9,005 nucleotides of DNA from Candidatus Zixiibacteriota bacterium (GTDB taxonomy: Bacteria > Zixibacteria > MSB-5A5 > JAABVY01): contig JAABVY010000002.1 in the NCBI GenBank assembly GCA_011777135.1, positions 21,569 to 30,573 on the forward strand, in the 5' to 3' direction. A program made the translations under genes and the position numbers. How positions within the stretch are numbered: the first letter of the stretch is position 1; every line of letters starts with the position of its first letter. The notes beneath the pieces are model-generated. The model was not told the origin of the DNA. It did not search any database and saw only the letters and a program-made list of their open reading frames with translations. Of the stretch, positions 1 to 7,458 are shown in pieces.

Positions 1-1022
1 CGGAAGATAATTCCTATCTCCCCAAACGGACGGCGGAGCATGAAGGGCCTATGAAAATCCAGCGCCATGGAGATTCGTATGTCGGCCGATTTGGGATTTT
101 CGAGAGACTGATAGAATATTTCCTCGTCTGAAGCTATCCATTCGATGCCCTCGTCCGCCAGAATCGGCAGAATGTCCTCGGCCACGCTCCCCTCAGATGG
201 CCACATACCTTTTAATTTCTCACCAAACAAATCCTCGTACATCTCCACCGATTTTCTAATCTGCATCCGGGCATCCTCGGGATGGCGGAACCTGTTCTTG
301 GGCAGACGTACCCGGGGCATGGCCTCCTTGGCCAGATCGGTGTCGATCAGCAAGGGCAAAATGGGATGATAGAAGGGTGAAAATGAAATCTCCGCCTGTC
401 CCCTGTCCTTTAATTCTTTAAGCTTCGGGATAATCTGCTTTAGAATCTTTTTCTGAAAGGTAAAGAGCTGAGCGCGCTCCTCATAAGTATAATTATTTCT
501 TTTTTCAAATAGCGGCTTGATCTTGGGATCGTTTCTGAATACAGGATCGATCCAGGCCAGGTTTGCCAATACGGTAAGATCGAGATATTCCTGGTTGGTA
601 AACTGCTTAACCGCACGATTCAGATTGCTCTTGAACGCATCCTTCTTTTGATATAGCCGCAGATATTCCGGATAAGGCTTTATCATGGTCCTGAAATTGG
701 CGGAAAAAAATGTATTCAGGATATCCAGCTTTTCTGATTCGTCCAGATCTTCTACCTTTTTGCGCGATAAATATAGATGATGGTCGGAGGCATTATTGTT
801 GACATAATCATCGAGCTGTTTGATCAAGGCGGGAACATAGTTGAATGTCTGTCTGATTTTGGGATACTTATCGAGGATTGCGGCCATATCGAGATAATCT
901 TTAAGGCCGTGCAGGCGAACCCATGGAAGAACATATTCCCCGGAAAAATAATCTTTATAATATGGCTGATGCATGTGCCATAGAAAGACTACCTTCAGAC
1001 GCGGGATTGAGTCATTCATCAT
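1..1022 (-). CDS. Glycoside hydrolase family 57 protein (N-terminal part, runs off left edge)
   Basis: This is the first 340 or so residues of a GH57 enzyme, a family of retaining alpha-glucan-active enzymes (alpha-amylase, 4-alpha-glucanotransferase, branching enzyme, amylopullulanase). The frame stays open to the window edge. Visible family motifs are HMHQPYY at residues 16-22 (conserved region 1), GQAEI at 208-212 followed by PFYHPILPLL (region 2), and GMWPSEGS around residue 277 (region 3), where Glu277 sits at the expected catalytic nucleophile. The Asp acid/base of region 4 should lie beyond the edge. The chosen start is the first of two adjacent ATGs, directly after the TAG of the upstream TPR gene. 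No separate ribosome site is obvious, so translation is probably coupled. No signal peptide is seen, so a cytoplasmic role in glycogen or maltodextrin metabolism is likely. The exact substrate cannot be told from this fragment. Confidence 0.9.
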   Translation of the reverse strand, partial: MMNDSIPRLKVVFLWHMHQPYYKDYFSGEYVLPWVRLHGLKDYLDMAAILDKYPKIRQTFNYVPALIKQLDDYVNNNASDHHLYLSRKKVEDLDESEKLDILNTFFSANFRTMIKPYPEYLRLYQKKDAFKSNLNRAVKQFTNQEYLDLTVLANLAWIDPVFRNDPKIKPLFEKRNNYTYEERAQLFTFQKKILKQIIPKLKELKDRGQAEISFSPFYHPILPLLIDTDLAKEAMPRVRLPKNRFRHPEDARMQIRKSVEMYEDLFGEKLKGMWPSEGSVAEDILPILADEGIEWIASDEEIFYQSLENPKSADIRISMALDFHRPFMLRRPFGEIGIIF

Positions 1023-1781
1023 CTAATCGAGATTATATGTATACGGATTTAAGACCTTTTGCTCGTAGAGAAATTCCCTGGTATCGGAAACTAACGATCT
1101 GGGAGCATCAGATTCTTCAAGCAGTTCGAAGGCCAGGAGCGCTTGTTCCTTGAGGCCTGCCTGGGCAGAATTTATCGCCGCCTTCCTGAGCACATCCCGT
1201 CGCTGGGGAAAATCCGGATATTCTTCGACAATCTCTATATAAAGCATTCCGGCGGCCTCAAAATTGCGCAGGGCTTCCATACATCCGGCCAGCCCCATCT
1301 TGGCAGCTGCCTCAAAACCTTCACTGATGTAGTATTTATCCAGAAACATCCTGTAGTACTTTTCCGCTTCCGCATAATCGCCGAGTTTAAATGATATAGA
1401 ACCGAGATAGAAAGTGGCAAACTTGGCCATATCGCTGCCGGCATGCTCCTCGAGTATATCCTCGAACTCTGCCCTGGCAGTTGTGAGAATCGTCAGAGCG
1501 CTGTCGAGGTTGCCATCCGGAATGCCGTCCTGATTCTGATCCATCTCAAACGTGTTAAAAAATTCCCTGACCGCCATGCTGGCCTCTCCGTACTGGTTCT
1601 GTGCAGCCTGCGAGGCGCTCCGGGCATTAGCGATCAATAGAACTACAACCAGGACGACCACGATCAGTCCGGCAATACCGAGAAGTATCTGGGTTCGATA
1701 TTGATTGAAATATTCCTGAGATTTGAGAAGTCCGGTAACGAACTTATCTTCTTTCATCTGTCTTTTAGTAAGCCTGGCCAT
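1023..1781 (-). CDS. Membrane-anchored tetratricopeptide-repeat protein (YfgM/TPR_21-like)
   Basis: The 252-residue protein has a basic cytoplasmic head (residues 1-31, beginning MARLTKRQMKEDKF), one hydrophobic membrane helix at about 32-51, and a helical tail that should face the periplasm. Residues 110-235 carry TPR-like A/B helix pairs, for example around FATFYLGSISFKLGDYAEAEKYY and the region near AAAKMGLAGCMEALRNFEAAG. The architecture resembles YfgM-type ancillary translocon subunits, which bind SecYEG or PpiD in enterobacteria, but it could equally be another scaffold. An acidic loop at residues 81-93 (D81, N83, D85, G86, D89, D93) resembles a calcium-binding repeat inserted before the TPRs. 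A GGGAG ribosome site lies 9 bases before the ATG. The stop codon abuts the GH57 start. The upstream barrel gene ends in a terminator, so this pair probably has its own weak promoter or depends on readthrough. No clear promoter is visible. Confidence 0.78.
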   Translation of the reverse strand: MARLTKRQMKEDKFVTGLLKSQEYFNQYRTQILLGIAGLIVVVLVVVLLIANARSASQAAQNQYGEASMAVREFFNTFEMDQNQDGIPDGNLDSALTILTTARAEFEDILEEHAGSDMAKFATFYLGSISFKLGDYAEAEKYYRMFLDKYYISEGFEAAAKMGLAGCMEALRNFEAAGMLYIEIVEEYPDFPQRRDVLRKAAINSAQAGLKEQALLAFELLEESDAPRSLVSDTREFLYEQKVLNPYTYNLD

Positions 1782-1844
1782 TATTTACAACTCCCTATGA
1801 ACTCAATACGAAAATCGACATTCATTTATTTATCTTTATATATC

Positions 1845-1881
1845 AAAAAGGGCGAAATCAGCATATCAGCCAATTCCGCCC
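1845..1881 (-). terminator. Intrinsic terminator of the outer-membrane barrel gene
   Basis: Reading the minus strand, a GC-rich arm (1881-1869) pairs with 1862-1850 to give about 13 base pairs, three of them G-U, around the loop TGATAT. It is followed at once by five Ts (1849-1845). It starts about 18 bases after the barrel gene stop, which separates that gene from the TPR-GH57 pair. No T tract follows on the plus strand, so it should act in one direction only. Confidence 0.75.
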
Positions 1882-1898
1882 GTAAAGATTACGAAATT

Positions 1899-3314
1899 CT
1901 ATTTGAAAAATCCAGTAAAATTTAAAGAAATGCGGGGGGTTCTATATTCCTTTGCAACCTGAAATGTGCCAAAATGATCCACACCTTCAATATCCGTGTC
2001 GCGGGTATCATATTCGAATGCAAAATCAAGCTTTATCAGCTCCCAGTGCAGCCCGGCACCGAGGGAGATCGTGTAACCGGTAATTTGATCACCATAGTCG
2101 AAGGTCTGAGTTAGCGAATCAGGTTGATCATCGGCCCAGTCAACCCACTCAAATTCGAGATTTTCTATCATCCTGAACCCAAAAGCATCGTAAGCAAACC
2201 CGGCTCGGACCGGAATTGTAGCGAACCCGCCGTCAAATTCATACTCACCGCCGACCCTGATTGTATAGCCATTATATAGATTCAGGTTGCTTTCCACGAA
2301 GTTTTCTTCAACATCCCCATTTGACAAAATCGTATCGTAATGAACCCGATAATCCATTACCCCCAATCTGCGCCATTCAAAATCGGAAGCCACCAGAAAT
2401 CTCTCATCGACCTGATATGAGGCTCCAACACCAACCATCCAGGGAACTTCAACCCTCTCTTTATCCTGCTCATCGATATCACCTCGCACCAGCTCGCCAT
2501 TGAGAACATTATTGACATAAACAGAATCGAGCTCATGCTTAACATGCTCCTGGGTAAGCCAGAAAGGTGTTTTTACAGTCGCACCTATAGCAAATCTTTC
2601 ATCATCCCAGAGCAAACCACCCACGAGATTAAAACCGGAGAATGAGATCGTATCATAAACAAAGCCTTTGGCATCGACATTGACCAGAACGTTCTGGGTC
2701 GGATGCATATATGAAGTATGGTAAAAGAAGCTGGTATCGACATAGCCTTTTCCAAAATAAATATTAGCTCCGAGACCAAAATTCAGCTTTTTCCAGACAT
2801 TGGTACCAAAACCCAGCCTTAACTGGTTAAGGCGATTGTCGGTTCTCTCGATCAGGTTTACCGGCTCGGAAGGATCGGTAAAGCCGGAGTCAGGATTGGC
2901 CTCAAAATAATCGTATTCAGACGATATTGTGCTGAAACTTACAGCACCTACAAAGGGATGATCCCTGATCCTGATCGGCGCGGCGAAGGCGGCATATTGC
3001 AGCCTGAATTTGGTATCATCATAGATCACTGAAGTATTCTGGGAAGTCGCATTTGGGTAGTCCAGGCTATAATCAGTATTGGGCATGAACAAATCGAATG
3101 AAAAAGAGAGCTGCGGGTCAATTATCTGAATCAATCCTGCCGGGTTCCATGTCAGGGCGCTGGCATCGTCAGAAATCGAAATATATGCTCCGCCCATTCC
3201 TCTTGCTCTCGCCCCATCGCCTTCAAAATTGAAATTATTCAAAGCCTGTCCATCGGCGCGGATACCTAATCCAAAGAGCGCCATCAGGACGGTGATTAAA
3301 ATAAGCGTCCTCAT
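1899..3314 (-). CDS. Outer-membrane beta-barrel protein, OmpP1/FadL/PorV-like
   Basis: This encodes an outer-membrane barrel of about 471 residues. A signal peptide covers roughly residues 1-23 (MRTLILITVLMALFGLGIRA, cleavage near DGQA/LNNF). Next comes the hallmark N-terminal block of FadL and PorV proteins, with GARARGMGGAYIS, DDASALTWNPAGL and alternating strands after it. The remainder is rich in alternating aromatic and polar strands with Asp/Asn-rich loops. The chain ends on an aromatic strand (ISLNFTGFFK), typical of barrel insertion signals. Length suits the FadL family (about 420-480). FadL proteins move hydrophobic compounds across the outer membrane, while PorV-type relatives serve type IX secretion. 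The sequence alone does not decide between these, and no other secretion gene is present. An in-frame TTG lies one codon upstream at 3317. The gene has its own promoter and terminator, so it is probably monocistronic. Confidence 0.85.
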   Translation of the reverse strand: MRTLILITVLMALFGLGIRADGQALNNFNFEGDGARARGMGGAYISISDDASALTWNPAGLIQIIDPQLSFSFDLFMPNTDYSLDYPNATSQNTSVIYDDTKFRLQYAAFAAPIRIRDHPFVGAVSFSTISSEYDYFEANPDSGFTDPSEPVNLIERTDNRLNQLRLGFGTNVWKKLNFGLGANIYFGKGYVDTSFFYHTSYMHPTQNVLVNVDAKGFVYDTISFSGFNLVGGLLWDDERFAIGATVKTPFWLTQEHVKHELDSVYVNNVLNGELVRGDIDEQDKERVEVPWMVGVGASYQVDERFLVASDFEWRRLGVMDYRVHYDTILSNGDVEENFVESNLNLYNGYTIRVGGEYEFDGGFATIPVRAGFAYDAFGFRMIENLEFEWVDWADDQPDSLTQTFDYGDQITGYTISLGAGLHWELIKLDFAFEYDTRDTDIEGVDHFGTFQVAKEYRTPRISLNFTGFFK

Positions 3315-3331
3315 CAAGTTAAATCCTCCTT
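3315..3331 (-). promoter_or_regulatory. Ribosome binding site with two possible starts
   Basis: A full AAGGAGG (3331-3325) precedes adjacent TTG (3317-3315) and ATG (3314-3312) codons in the same frame. Spacing from AGGAGG is 7 bases to TTG and 10 to ATG. I favour ATG because it is the commoner start, but TTG has the better spacing. The choice adds one residue and does not affect the signal peptide. Confidence 0.7.
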
Positions 3332-3359
3332 AATAGCAGCCATAAAATTTTAAGTCTCA

Positions 3360-3388
3360 AATATAGAATTATTGCCAACCTCTGTCAA
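3360..3388 (-). promoter_or_regulatory. Sigma70-type promoter for the outer-membrane barrel gene
   Basis: On the minus strand a consensus TTGACA (3388-3383) is separated by 17 bases from TATATT (3365-3360). Transcription should begin near 3353 and leave a short leader of about 39 bases that carries the AAGGAGG. This is one of the clearest promoters in the window. Confidence 0.75.
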
Positions 3389-3528
3389 ATCTTTTTTGGC
3401 TTTTTAACCTTTGTATTAACATTATTTTACGACGGCTATACGGAAATTTCGTTCATTCCAGTGATTTGGCCCAAAGCAAAGTTTTTTTTAAGGCGGATGT
3501 CCAGGTTTTTTTTATAGGAAAAAACTCT

Positions 3529-3557
3529 TTTCCAATCGGTCCGGGAGATTATATATT
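3529..3557 (+). promoter_or_regulatory. Possible promoter for smr-methyltransferase, leaderless
   Basis: TATATT (3552-3557) lies 17 bases after TTTCCA (3529-3534, 4 of 6 consensus bases). The expected transcription start would fall at about 3564-3566, on or next to the ATG at 3566. That would explain why no well-spaced ribosome site exists; the GGGAG at 3543-3547 is about 18 bases away from the ATG. Upstream lie T8 tracts at 3482-3489 and 3506-3513 and an A6 tract at 3519-3524, which may act as an UP element or bend the DNA. The -35 is weak, so this is tentative. Confidence 0.4.
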
Positions 3558-3565
3558 CTGATGTT

Positions 3566-3853
3566 ATGGAAAAGAATGACAACGATGCCATAGAATATCC
3601 GATTGACGGAATCCTCGATTTGCACAATTTTTCACCAAAGGACGTGAAGGATCTGGTGCCGGATTACATCGAAGCCTGCCTGGAAAAGGAAATATATCAA
3701 CTGCGGATTATTCACGGCAAAGGAACCGGCGCTTTGCGAAGCACTGTGCATTCGATTCTTGCTAAAAACCGGCATGTGGAAACATACAGGCTCGACAGCG
3801 GCTCCTCTTCGTGGGGGGCGACCCTGGTTAATCTCAAACATGAAAGGGCATAA
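3566..3853 (+). CDS. Single-domain Smr family protein
   Basis: This 95-residue protein is almost entirely an Smr (small MutS-related) domain. The hallmark motifs are LDLH (residues 17-20) and HGKGTGALR (50-58), followed by the conserved SSWGAT near the C terminus. Smr domains occur alone or at the C terminus of MutS2 and bind or nick DNA or RNA. The LDLH and HGxG motifs are linked to that activity. Here no MutS ATPase is attached, so it is a stand-alone Smr with a short acidic N-terminal tail. The start is the only in-frame ATG upstream of the domain. It has no good ribosome site, which fits a leaderless transcript. The methyltransferase starts 6 bases after its stop, so they are probably one operon, but the combination does not point to a specific pathway. 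Confidence 0.88.
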   Translation: MEKNDNDAIEYPIDGILDLHNFSPKDVKDLVPDYIEACLEKEIYQLRIIHGKGTGALRSTVHSILAKNRHVETYRLDSGSSSWGATLVNLKHERA

Positions 3854-3859
3854 TATATT

Positions 3860-4657
3860 ATGAATGAATCCGGTGGATACTCTGATCATCCCTTTGTAGC
3901 CGAATTTTATGATTTTATACCCCCCTACAAAGACAGAGACGACTTAAAGTTCTGGATAGATGCAGCAAAACAGACCGGCGGTCCTGTGCTGGAACTTGGA
4001 TGCGGCACCGGCAGGGTTCTTATCCCAACCGCAGAACAGGGCATTTCCGCCACGGGGCTCGATCTATCTGAATCAATGCTCGATATCTGCCGCCGGAAGC
4101 TGGGCGATCTGCCTGATGATATTCGTGAGAATATTGAATTGATATTTGGAGATATTCGAGATTTTAACCTTGATAGAGGATATAATTTGATCACACTGCC
4201 CTTCCGAGTTTTTCAGCATCTTATCAGCATTGAGGACCAGATTTCATGTCTGAAACGCATTCATGAGCACCTGAATCCCGGCGGCAGGCTGATTTTGGAT
4301 CTTTTCAATCCTTCGTTAAAAAGGCTGGTTGACGATGCATACCTGGATGAAATCGAAGAGGAGCCGGAATTTGAAATGCCCGATGGGCGCAAGATAATAC
4401 GTAAAGGCAAAATCGCCGCCCGCGATTATTTTAAGCAGGTGATGGATTGCGAATTAATCTACTATGTAAACCATCCCGATGGACGGACTGAGAGGCTGGT
4501 GCATGCCTTTCCGCTGCGCTATTTCTTCCGTTTTGAGGTCGAGCATCTACTCGCTAGAACAGGATTCGAGGTCATCAATCTGTATGGAGATTACGATGAA
4601 TCTGAGTTTGGAAGCAAGTATCCGGGCGAGATGATCCTGGTCGCCAAACCTTTATGA
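3860..4657 (+). CDS. Class I SAM-dependent methyltransferase
   Basis: This 265-residue protein has a Rossmann-like methyltransferase fold. Motif I is VLELGCGTG at residues 43-51. The acidic residue that contacts the SAM ribose is Asp68 within TGLDLSESML. Motif III-like FGDIRDF is at 96-102, and the post-motif strand LNPGGRLILDLFNP follows. The N-terminal YDFIPPY (residues 17-23) and a long insert after the core (about residues 165-235, with ARDYFKQVMDCELIYYV) form a likely substrate lid. The fold matches small-molecule or Methyltransf_25-type enzymes, but the substrate cannot be inferred. It is cytoplasmic, with no signal or membrane segment. It lies 6 bases after smr and is probably co-transcribed. 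No clear intrinsic terminator follows it before the ppsA promoter. Confidence 0.85.
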   Translation: MNESGGYSDHPFVAEFYDFIPPYKDRDDLKFWIDAAKQTGGPVLELGCGTGRVLIPTAEQGISATGLDLSESMLDICRRKLGDLPDDIRENIELIFGDIRDFNLDRGYNLITLPFRVFQHLISIEDQISCLKRIHEHLNPGGRLILDLFNPSLKRLVDDAYLDEIEEEPEFEMPDGRKIIRKGKIAARDYFKQVMDCELIYYVNHPDGRTERLVHAFPLRYFFRFEVEHLLARTGFEVINLYGDYDESEFGSKYPGEMILVAKPL

Positions 4658-4725
4658 TATTCACACAGTCCAATTAAGCTTTTTACTGAATCCTGCACCC
4701 GAAGTATATTTTTCAATATTTAATG

Positions 4726-4755
4726 TTGACACTTTAGATCGACATTTTCTATATT
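4726..4755 (+). promoter_or_regulatory. Sigma70-type promoter for ppsA
   Basis: Consensus TTGACA (4726-4731) is followed after 18 bases by TATATT (4750-4755), which differs from TATAAT at one base. Transcription should start near 4762, giving a leader of about 38 bases that ends in GGAG (4791-4794), 5 bases before the ATG. No operator-like inverted repeat is evident around it. Confidence 0.75.
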
Positions 4756-4799
4756 CCGAATGCCCACAGAAATATTGGTTTTTCAAAGCCGGAGATATT

Positions 4800-7190
4800 A
4801 TGCATGGCAATGGCTTGATCCTCTGGTTTGAAAAGCTGGGTATGAAGGATGTTTCTATTGTTGGGGGTAAAAGTGCCTCTCTCGGTGAAATGTATCAAAA
4901 CCTCTCCCCTCGCGGCATTCAGATCCCTAACGGCTTTGCAATTACAGCTGACGCCTTCTTCTATTTCCTCGATAATTCCGGCTTGCGCGATGAGATAAAG
5001 AAAGTTCTTTCGGATCTTAATCCGAGCGATCTGAAAGCTCTGCGGACCCGCGGGCAGAAAGTCAGGGAAATGATACGCGCTTCCGAACTTCCTGCAGATT
5101 TGTGTGGCGAAATCAGCGCGAATTATGAACTGATGGAAAAACAATACGGTCCGCGTGTCGATGTGGCCATTCGTTCCTCGGGAACCGCAGAGGATTTGCC
5201 GGAGGCCTCATTCGCGGGCCAGCACGACAGTTTCCTGAATATTAGAGGACAGGATCAAATAATCGCAGCATGCAAAAACTGTTTTGCCTCACTTTTCACA
5301 GACCGGGCTATCTCCTATCGTCAGGCCAAAGGCTTTGACCACTTCTCAATCGGCCTTTCAGTTGCGGTCCAGAAGATGATCCGTTCCGACATGGCCTCCT
5401 CGGGCGTGATGTTCACAATTGACACTGAATCCGGGCACAAGGATATAGTCTTGATAAACGCCTCCTACGGTCTGGGCGAAGGAATTGTCCAGGGCGCTAT
5501 GAGCCCGGATGAATTCTATGTCCATAAACCAACACTGGCGCTGGGATACAAGTCTATTATATCCAAAACGCTGGGCTCGAAAAAAGTCAAAATGATCTAC
5601 GGCGATGACGGGCTTCCTACCAAAACTATCGAGGTTCCCGAGCGGGAGCGAAAGCAGTTTTCAATCGATGACGAGGAAATTTTGAAGCTGGCCAGGTGGG
5701 CGGTTACAATAGAAGAGCACTATTCCAATTTGGCCGGACAGCCGACTCCCATGGATATCGAATGGGCCCGGGATGGAATGACCGGCGAACTTTTCATCCT
5801 GCAGGCAAGGCCCGAGACGGTCGTCTCGCACGACAACAAAAATGTGCTCGAAAATTATCATATAAGAAAACGCGGCAGGGTCCTGGTGACAGGTTCACCT
5901 GTGGGAAATAAAATTGGTGTCGGTAAGGCCAATCTTATAAAGGATGTCAAGAGCGTGATGAATTTCAATGCCGGCGATGTCCTGGTCACGCAGATGACCG
6001 ATCCCGACTGGGAACCATATATGAAGATTGCCGCGGCAATCGTCACCAACGAAGGCGGGCGTACCTCACATGCCGCCATAATCAGCCGCGAACTTGGTAT
6101 CCCGGCAGTGGTCGGGGCCGAGGGCGCAATGCAAAAAATAACCAATGGCAGCATGATTTCGGTCAGCTGCGCTGAGGGAGATATCGGCAGAGTCTACGAG
6201 GGACAGATTGAATTCGATATCGAGGTTACCAAACTGGACGACATTAAAAGGCCCAACGGCACCGAGATGAAAATGATCTTCGGCACGCCCGAACTTGCTT
6301 TCAAAACCTCTATGATTCCCAATGACGGCGTTGGGCTGGCACGAGAGGAATTCATCATAAGTTCATATATAAAGATTCACCCCATGGCGCTGGTTAATTA
6401 CCCCAATTTGTCAGACAGCTTTGCGAAGAAAGAGATCGATGATCTGACCGCCGGTTATGATGACAAAAAACAGTATTATGTCGATAAATTGGCCCATGGA
6501 ATAGCCATGATTGCCGCTGCGTTTTATCCCCGCGAGGTGATCGTAAGGCTGGCCGACTTCCGCTCCAACGAATACGCCGACCTGATCGGTGGCAAGCAAT
6601 TTGAACCCACCGAACGCAATCCCATGATCGGCTGGCGAGGGGCTTCACGCTATTACGATCCCTCCTATCGCCCGGCCTTTGACCTTGAATGTCAGGCTCT
6701 CAGAGCTGTGCGCAATGACAAAGGTTTTTCCAATGTCAAGATCATGATCCCCTTCTGCCGAACGGTGGCCGAAGGAAGAAAGGTCATCGAAATCATGGCT
6801 GAAAACGGCCTCAGGCAGGGCGAGAATGAGCTCGAGATTTATATGATGTGTGAGATTCCATCCAACGTCATTCTGGCCGACCATTTCGCTGAAATATTCG
6901 ACGGCTTCTCGATTGGCTCCAACGACCTTACTCAGCTGACATTGGGACTCGACCGGGATTCGGGACATATCTCTCATATCGGTGATGAGAATGACGAATC
7001 GATCAAGCGCATGATCTCGCATGTAATTAAGGTTGCGAAAGAACGTAACAGAAAAATCGGCATATGCGGTCAGGCGCCATCGGATTTTCCAGATTTTGCG
7101 AAATTTCTTGTAAGGGAGGGTATCGATTCGATATCGTTGAATCCTGATTCGATCATAAAAACGTCGATTGTTCTTTCGGAAATCGAATAA
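4800..7190 (+). CDS. ppsA: Phosphoenolpyruvate synthase (pyruvate, water dikinase)
   Basis: PpsA converts pyruvate, ATP and water to PEP, AMP and phosphate, allowing gluconeogenesis from pyruvate or lactate. The 796-residue length matches the family (about 790 in E. coli). Domains in order: an ATP-grasp-like nucleotide-binding domain (about 15-350, with GGKSASLGEM, RSSGTAEDLPEASFAGQ and ILQARPE); the swivelling phosphohistidine domain with GGRTSHAAI, where His424 is the phosphorylated residue; and a C-terminal pyruvate/PEP TIM barrel with GSNDLTQLTLGLDRDS (706 onward) and GICGQAPSD, where Cys756 is the conserved active-site cysteine. All key residues are present, so it should be active. GGAG sits 5 bases before the ATG. 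It has its own promoter and appears monocistronic. The usual PpsR regulatory partner gene is not next to it. Confidence 0.96.
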   Translation: MHGNGLILWFEKLGMKDVSIVGGKSASLGEMYQNLSPRGIQIPNGFAITADAFFYFLDNSGLRDEIKKVLSDLNPSDLKALRTRGQKVREMIRASELPADLCGEISANYELMEKQYGPRVDVAIRSSGTAEDLPEASFAGQHDSFLNIRGQDQIIAACKNCFASLFTDRAISYRQAKGFDHFSIGLSVAVQKMIRSDMASSGVMFTIDTESGHKDIVLINASYGLGEGIVQGAMSPDEFYVHKPTLALGYKSIISKTLGSKKVKMIYGDDGLPTKTIEVPERERKQFSIDDEEILKLARWAVTIEEHYSNLAGQPTPMDIEWARDGMTGELFILQARPETVVSHDNKNVLENYHIRKRGRVLVTGSPVGNKIGVGKANLIKDVKSVMNFNAGDVLVTQMTDPDWEPYMKIAAAIVTNEGGRTSHAAIISRELGIPAVVGAEGAMQKITNGSMISVSCAEGDIGRVYEGQIEFDIEVTKLDDIKRPNGTEMKMIFGTPELAFKTSMIPNDGVGLAREEFIISSYIKIHPMALVNYPNLSDSFAKKEIDDLTAGYDDKKQYYVDKLAHGIAMIAAAFYPREVIVRLADFRSNEYADLIGGKQFEPTERNPMIGWRGASRYYDPSYRPAFDLECQALRAVRNDKGFSNVKIMIPFCRTVAEGRKVIEIMAENGLRQGENELEIYMMCEIPSNVILADHFAEIFDGFSIGSNDLTQLTLGLDRDSGHISHIGDENDESIKRMISHVIKVAKERNRKIGICGQAPSDFPDFAKFLVREGIDSISLNPDSIIKTSIVLSEIE

Positions 7191-7458
7191 ATTATATATA
7201 TTAAAAAATTGACTTAAGAATAATAGAATGAAGATATATGGTATTACATTTAACATAATACTTTATAATTATTCCATAATATATTATATTTCATTGTCTT
7301 AATGATGTTATTCAAGGGGAGGTGATACAGCTTATCAAGCCAGGCTTAAATCCTCGCATGTATTGCATGTCTTTGTAATTTAAAAGTTTAATGGAACTTA
7401 AGCGTGATTTTTTGTATTTTAAGTTAATGGATAAATAATAAAAGGACGGAGGAACAAT
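7191..7458. other. AT-rich intergenic leader between ppsA and the lipoprotein gene
   Basis: This 268-base gap has no gene. Its first half is very AT-rich and includes the palindrome ATAATATATTAT (7276-7287) and a perfect TATAAT (7264-7269), but no matching -35 is seen. Weak alternatives are TTAAAA (7201-7206) with TAGAAT (7224-7229) at 17 bases. A GGAGGTGAT (7318-7326) lies about 130 bases before the next gene, followed by AAGCC/GGCTT (7337-7347). Further on, AACTTAA (7395-7401) and TTAAGTT (7419-7425) form an inverted repeat. AAGTTTAATGG (7384-7394) and AAGTTAATGG (7421-7430) form an imperfect direct repeat. The promoter of the lipoprotein gene should be here but I cannot assign it. No ppsA terminator is obvious. 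Confidence 0.5.

Noticed and set aside
3482..3524. T8 tracts read as terminators
   Set aside because: No stable stem precedes them (TTTGG/CCAAA has a one-base centre) and no rightward gene lies upstream.
4658..4725. Terminator after the methyltransferase gene
   Set aside because: The short T runs (4680-4684 and 4709-4713) are not preceded by a convincing GC-containing stem.
6645..7256. 203-residue minus-strand reading frame opposite ppsA
   Set aside because: It is the reverse frame of a strongly conserved enzyme with intact catalytic motifs on the plus strand; its composition is that of a shadow.
7276..7287. Palindrome ATAATATATTAT as an operator
   Set aside because: Pure A/T palindromes of this size are common by chance in such AT-rich DNA.
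7322..7378. 18-codon mini-gene starting GTG at 7322
   Set aside because: The ribosome-site-like bases overlap or touch the start codon, so spacing is wrong, and the peptide shows nothing recognisable.
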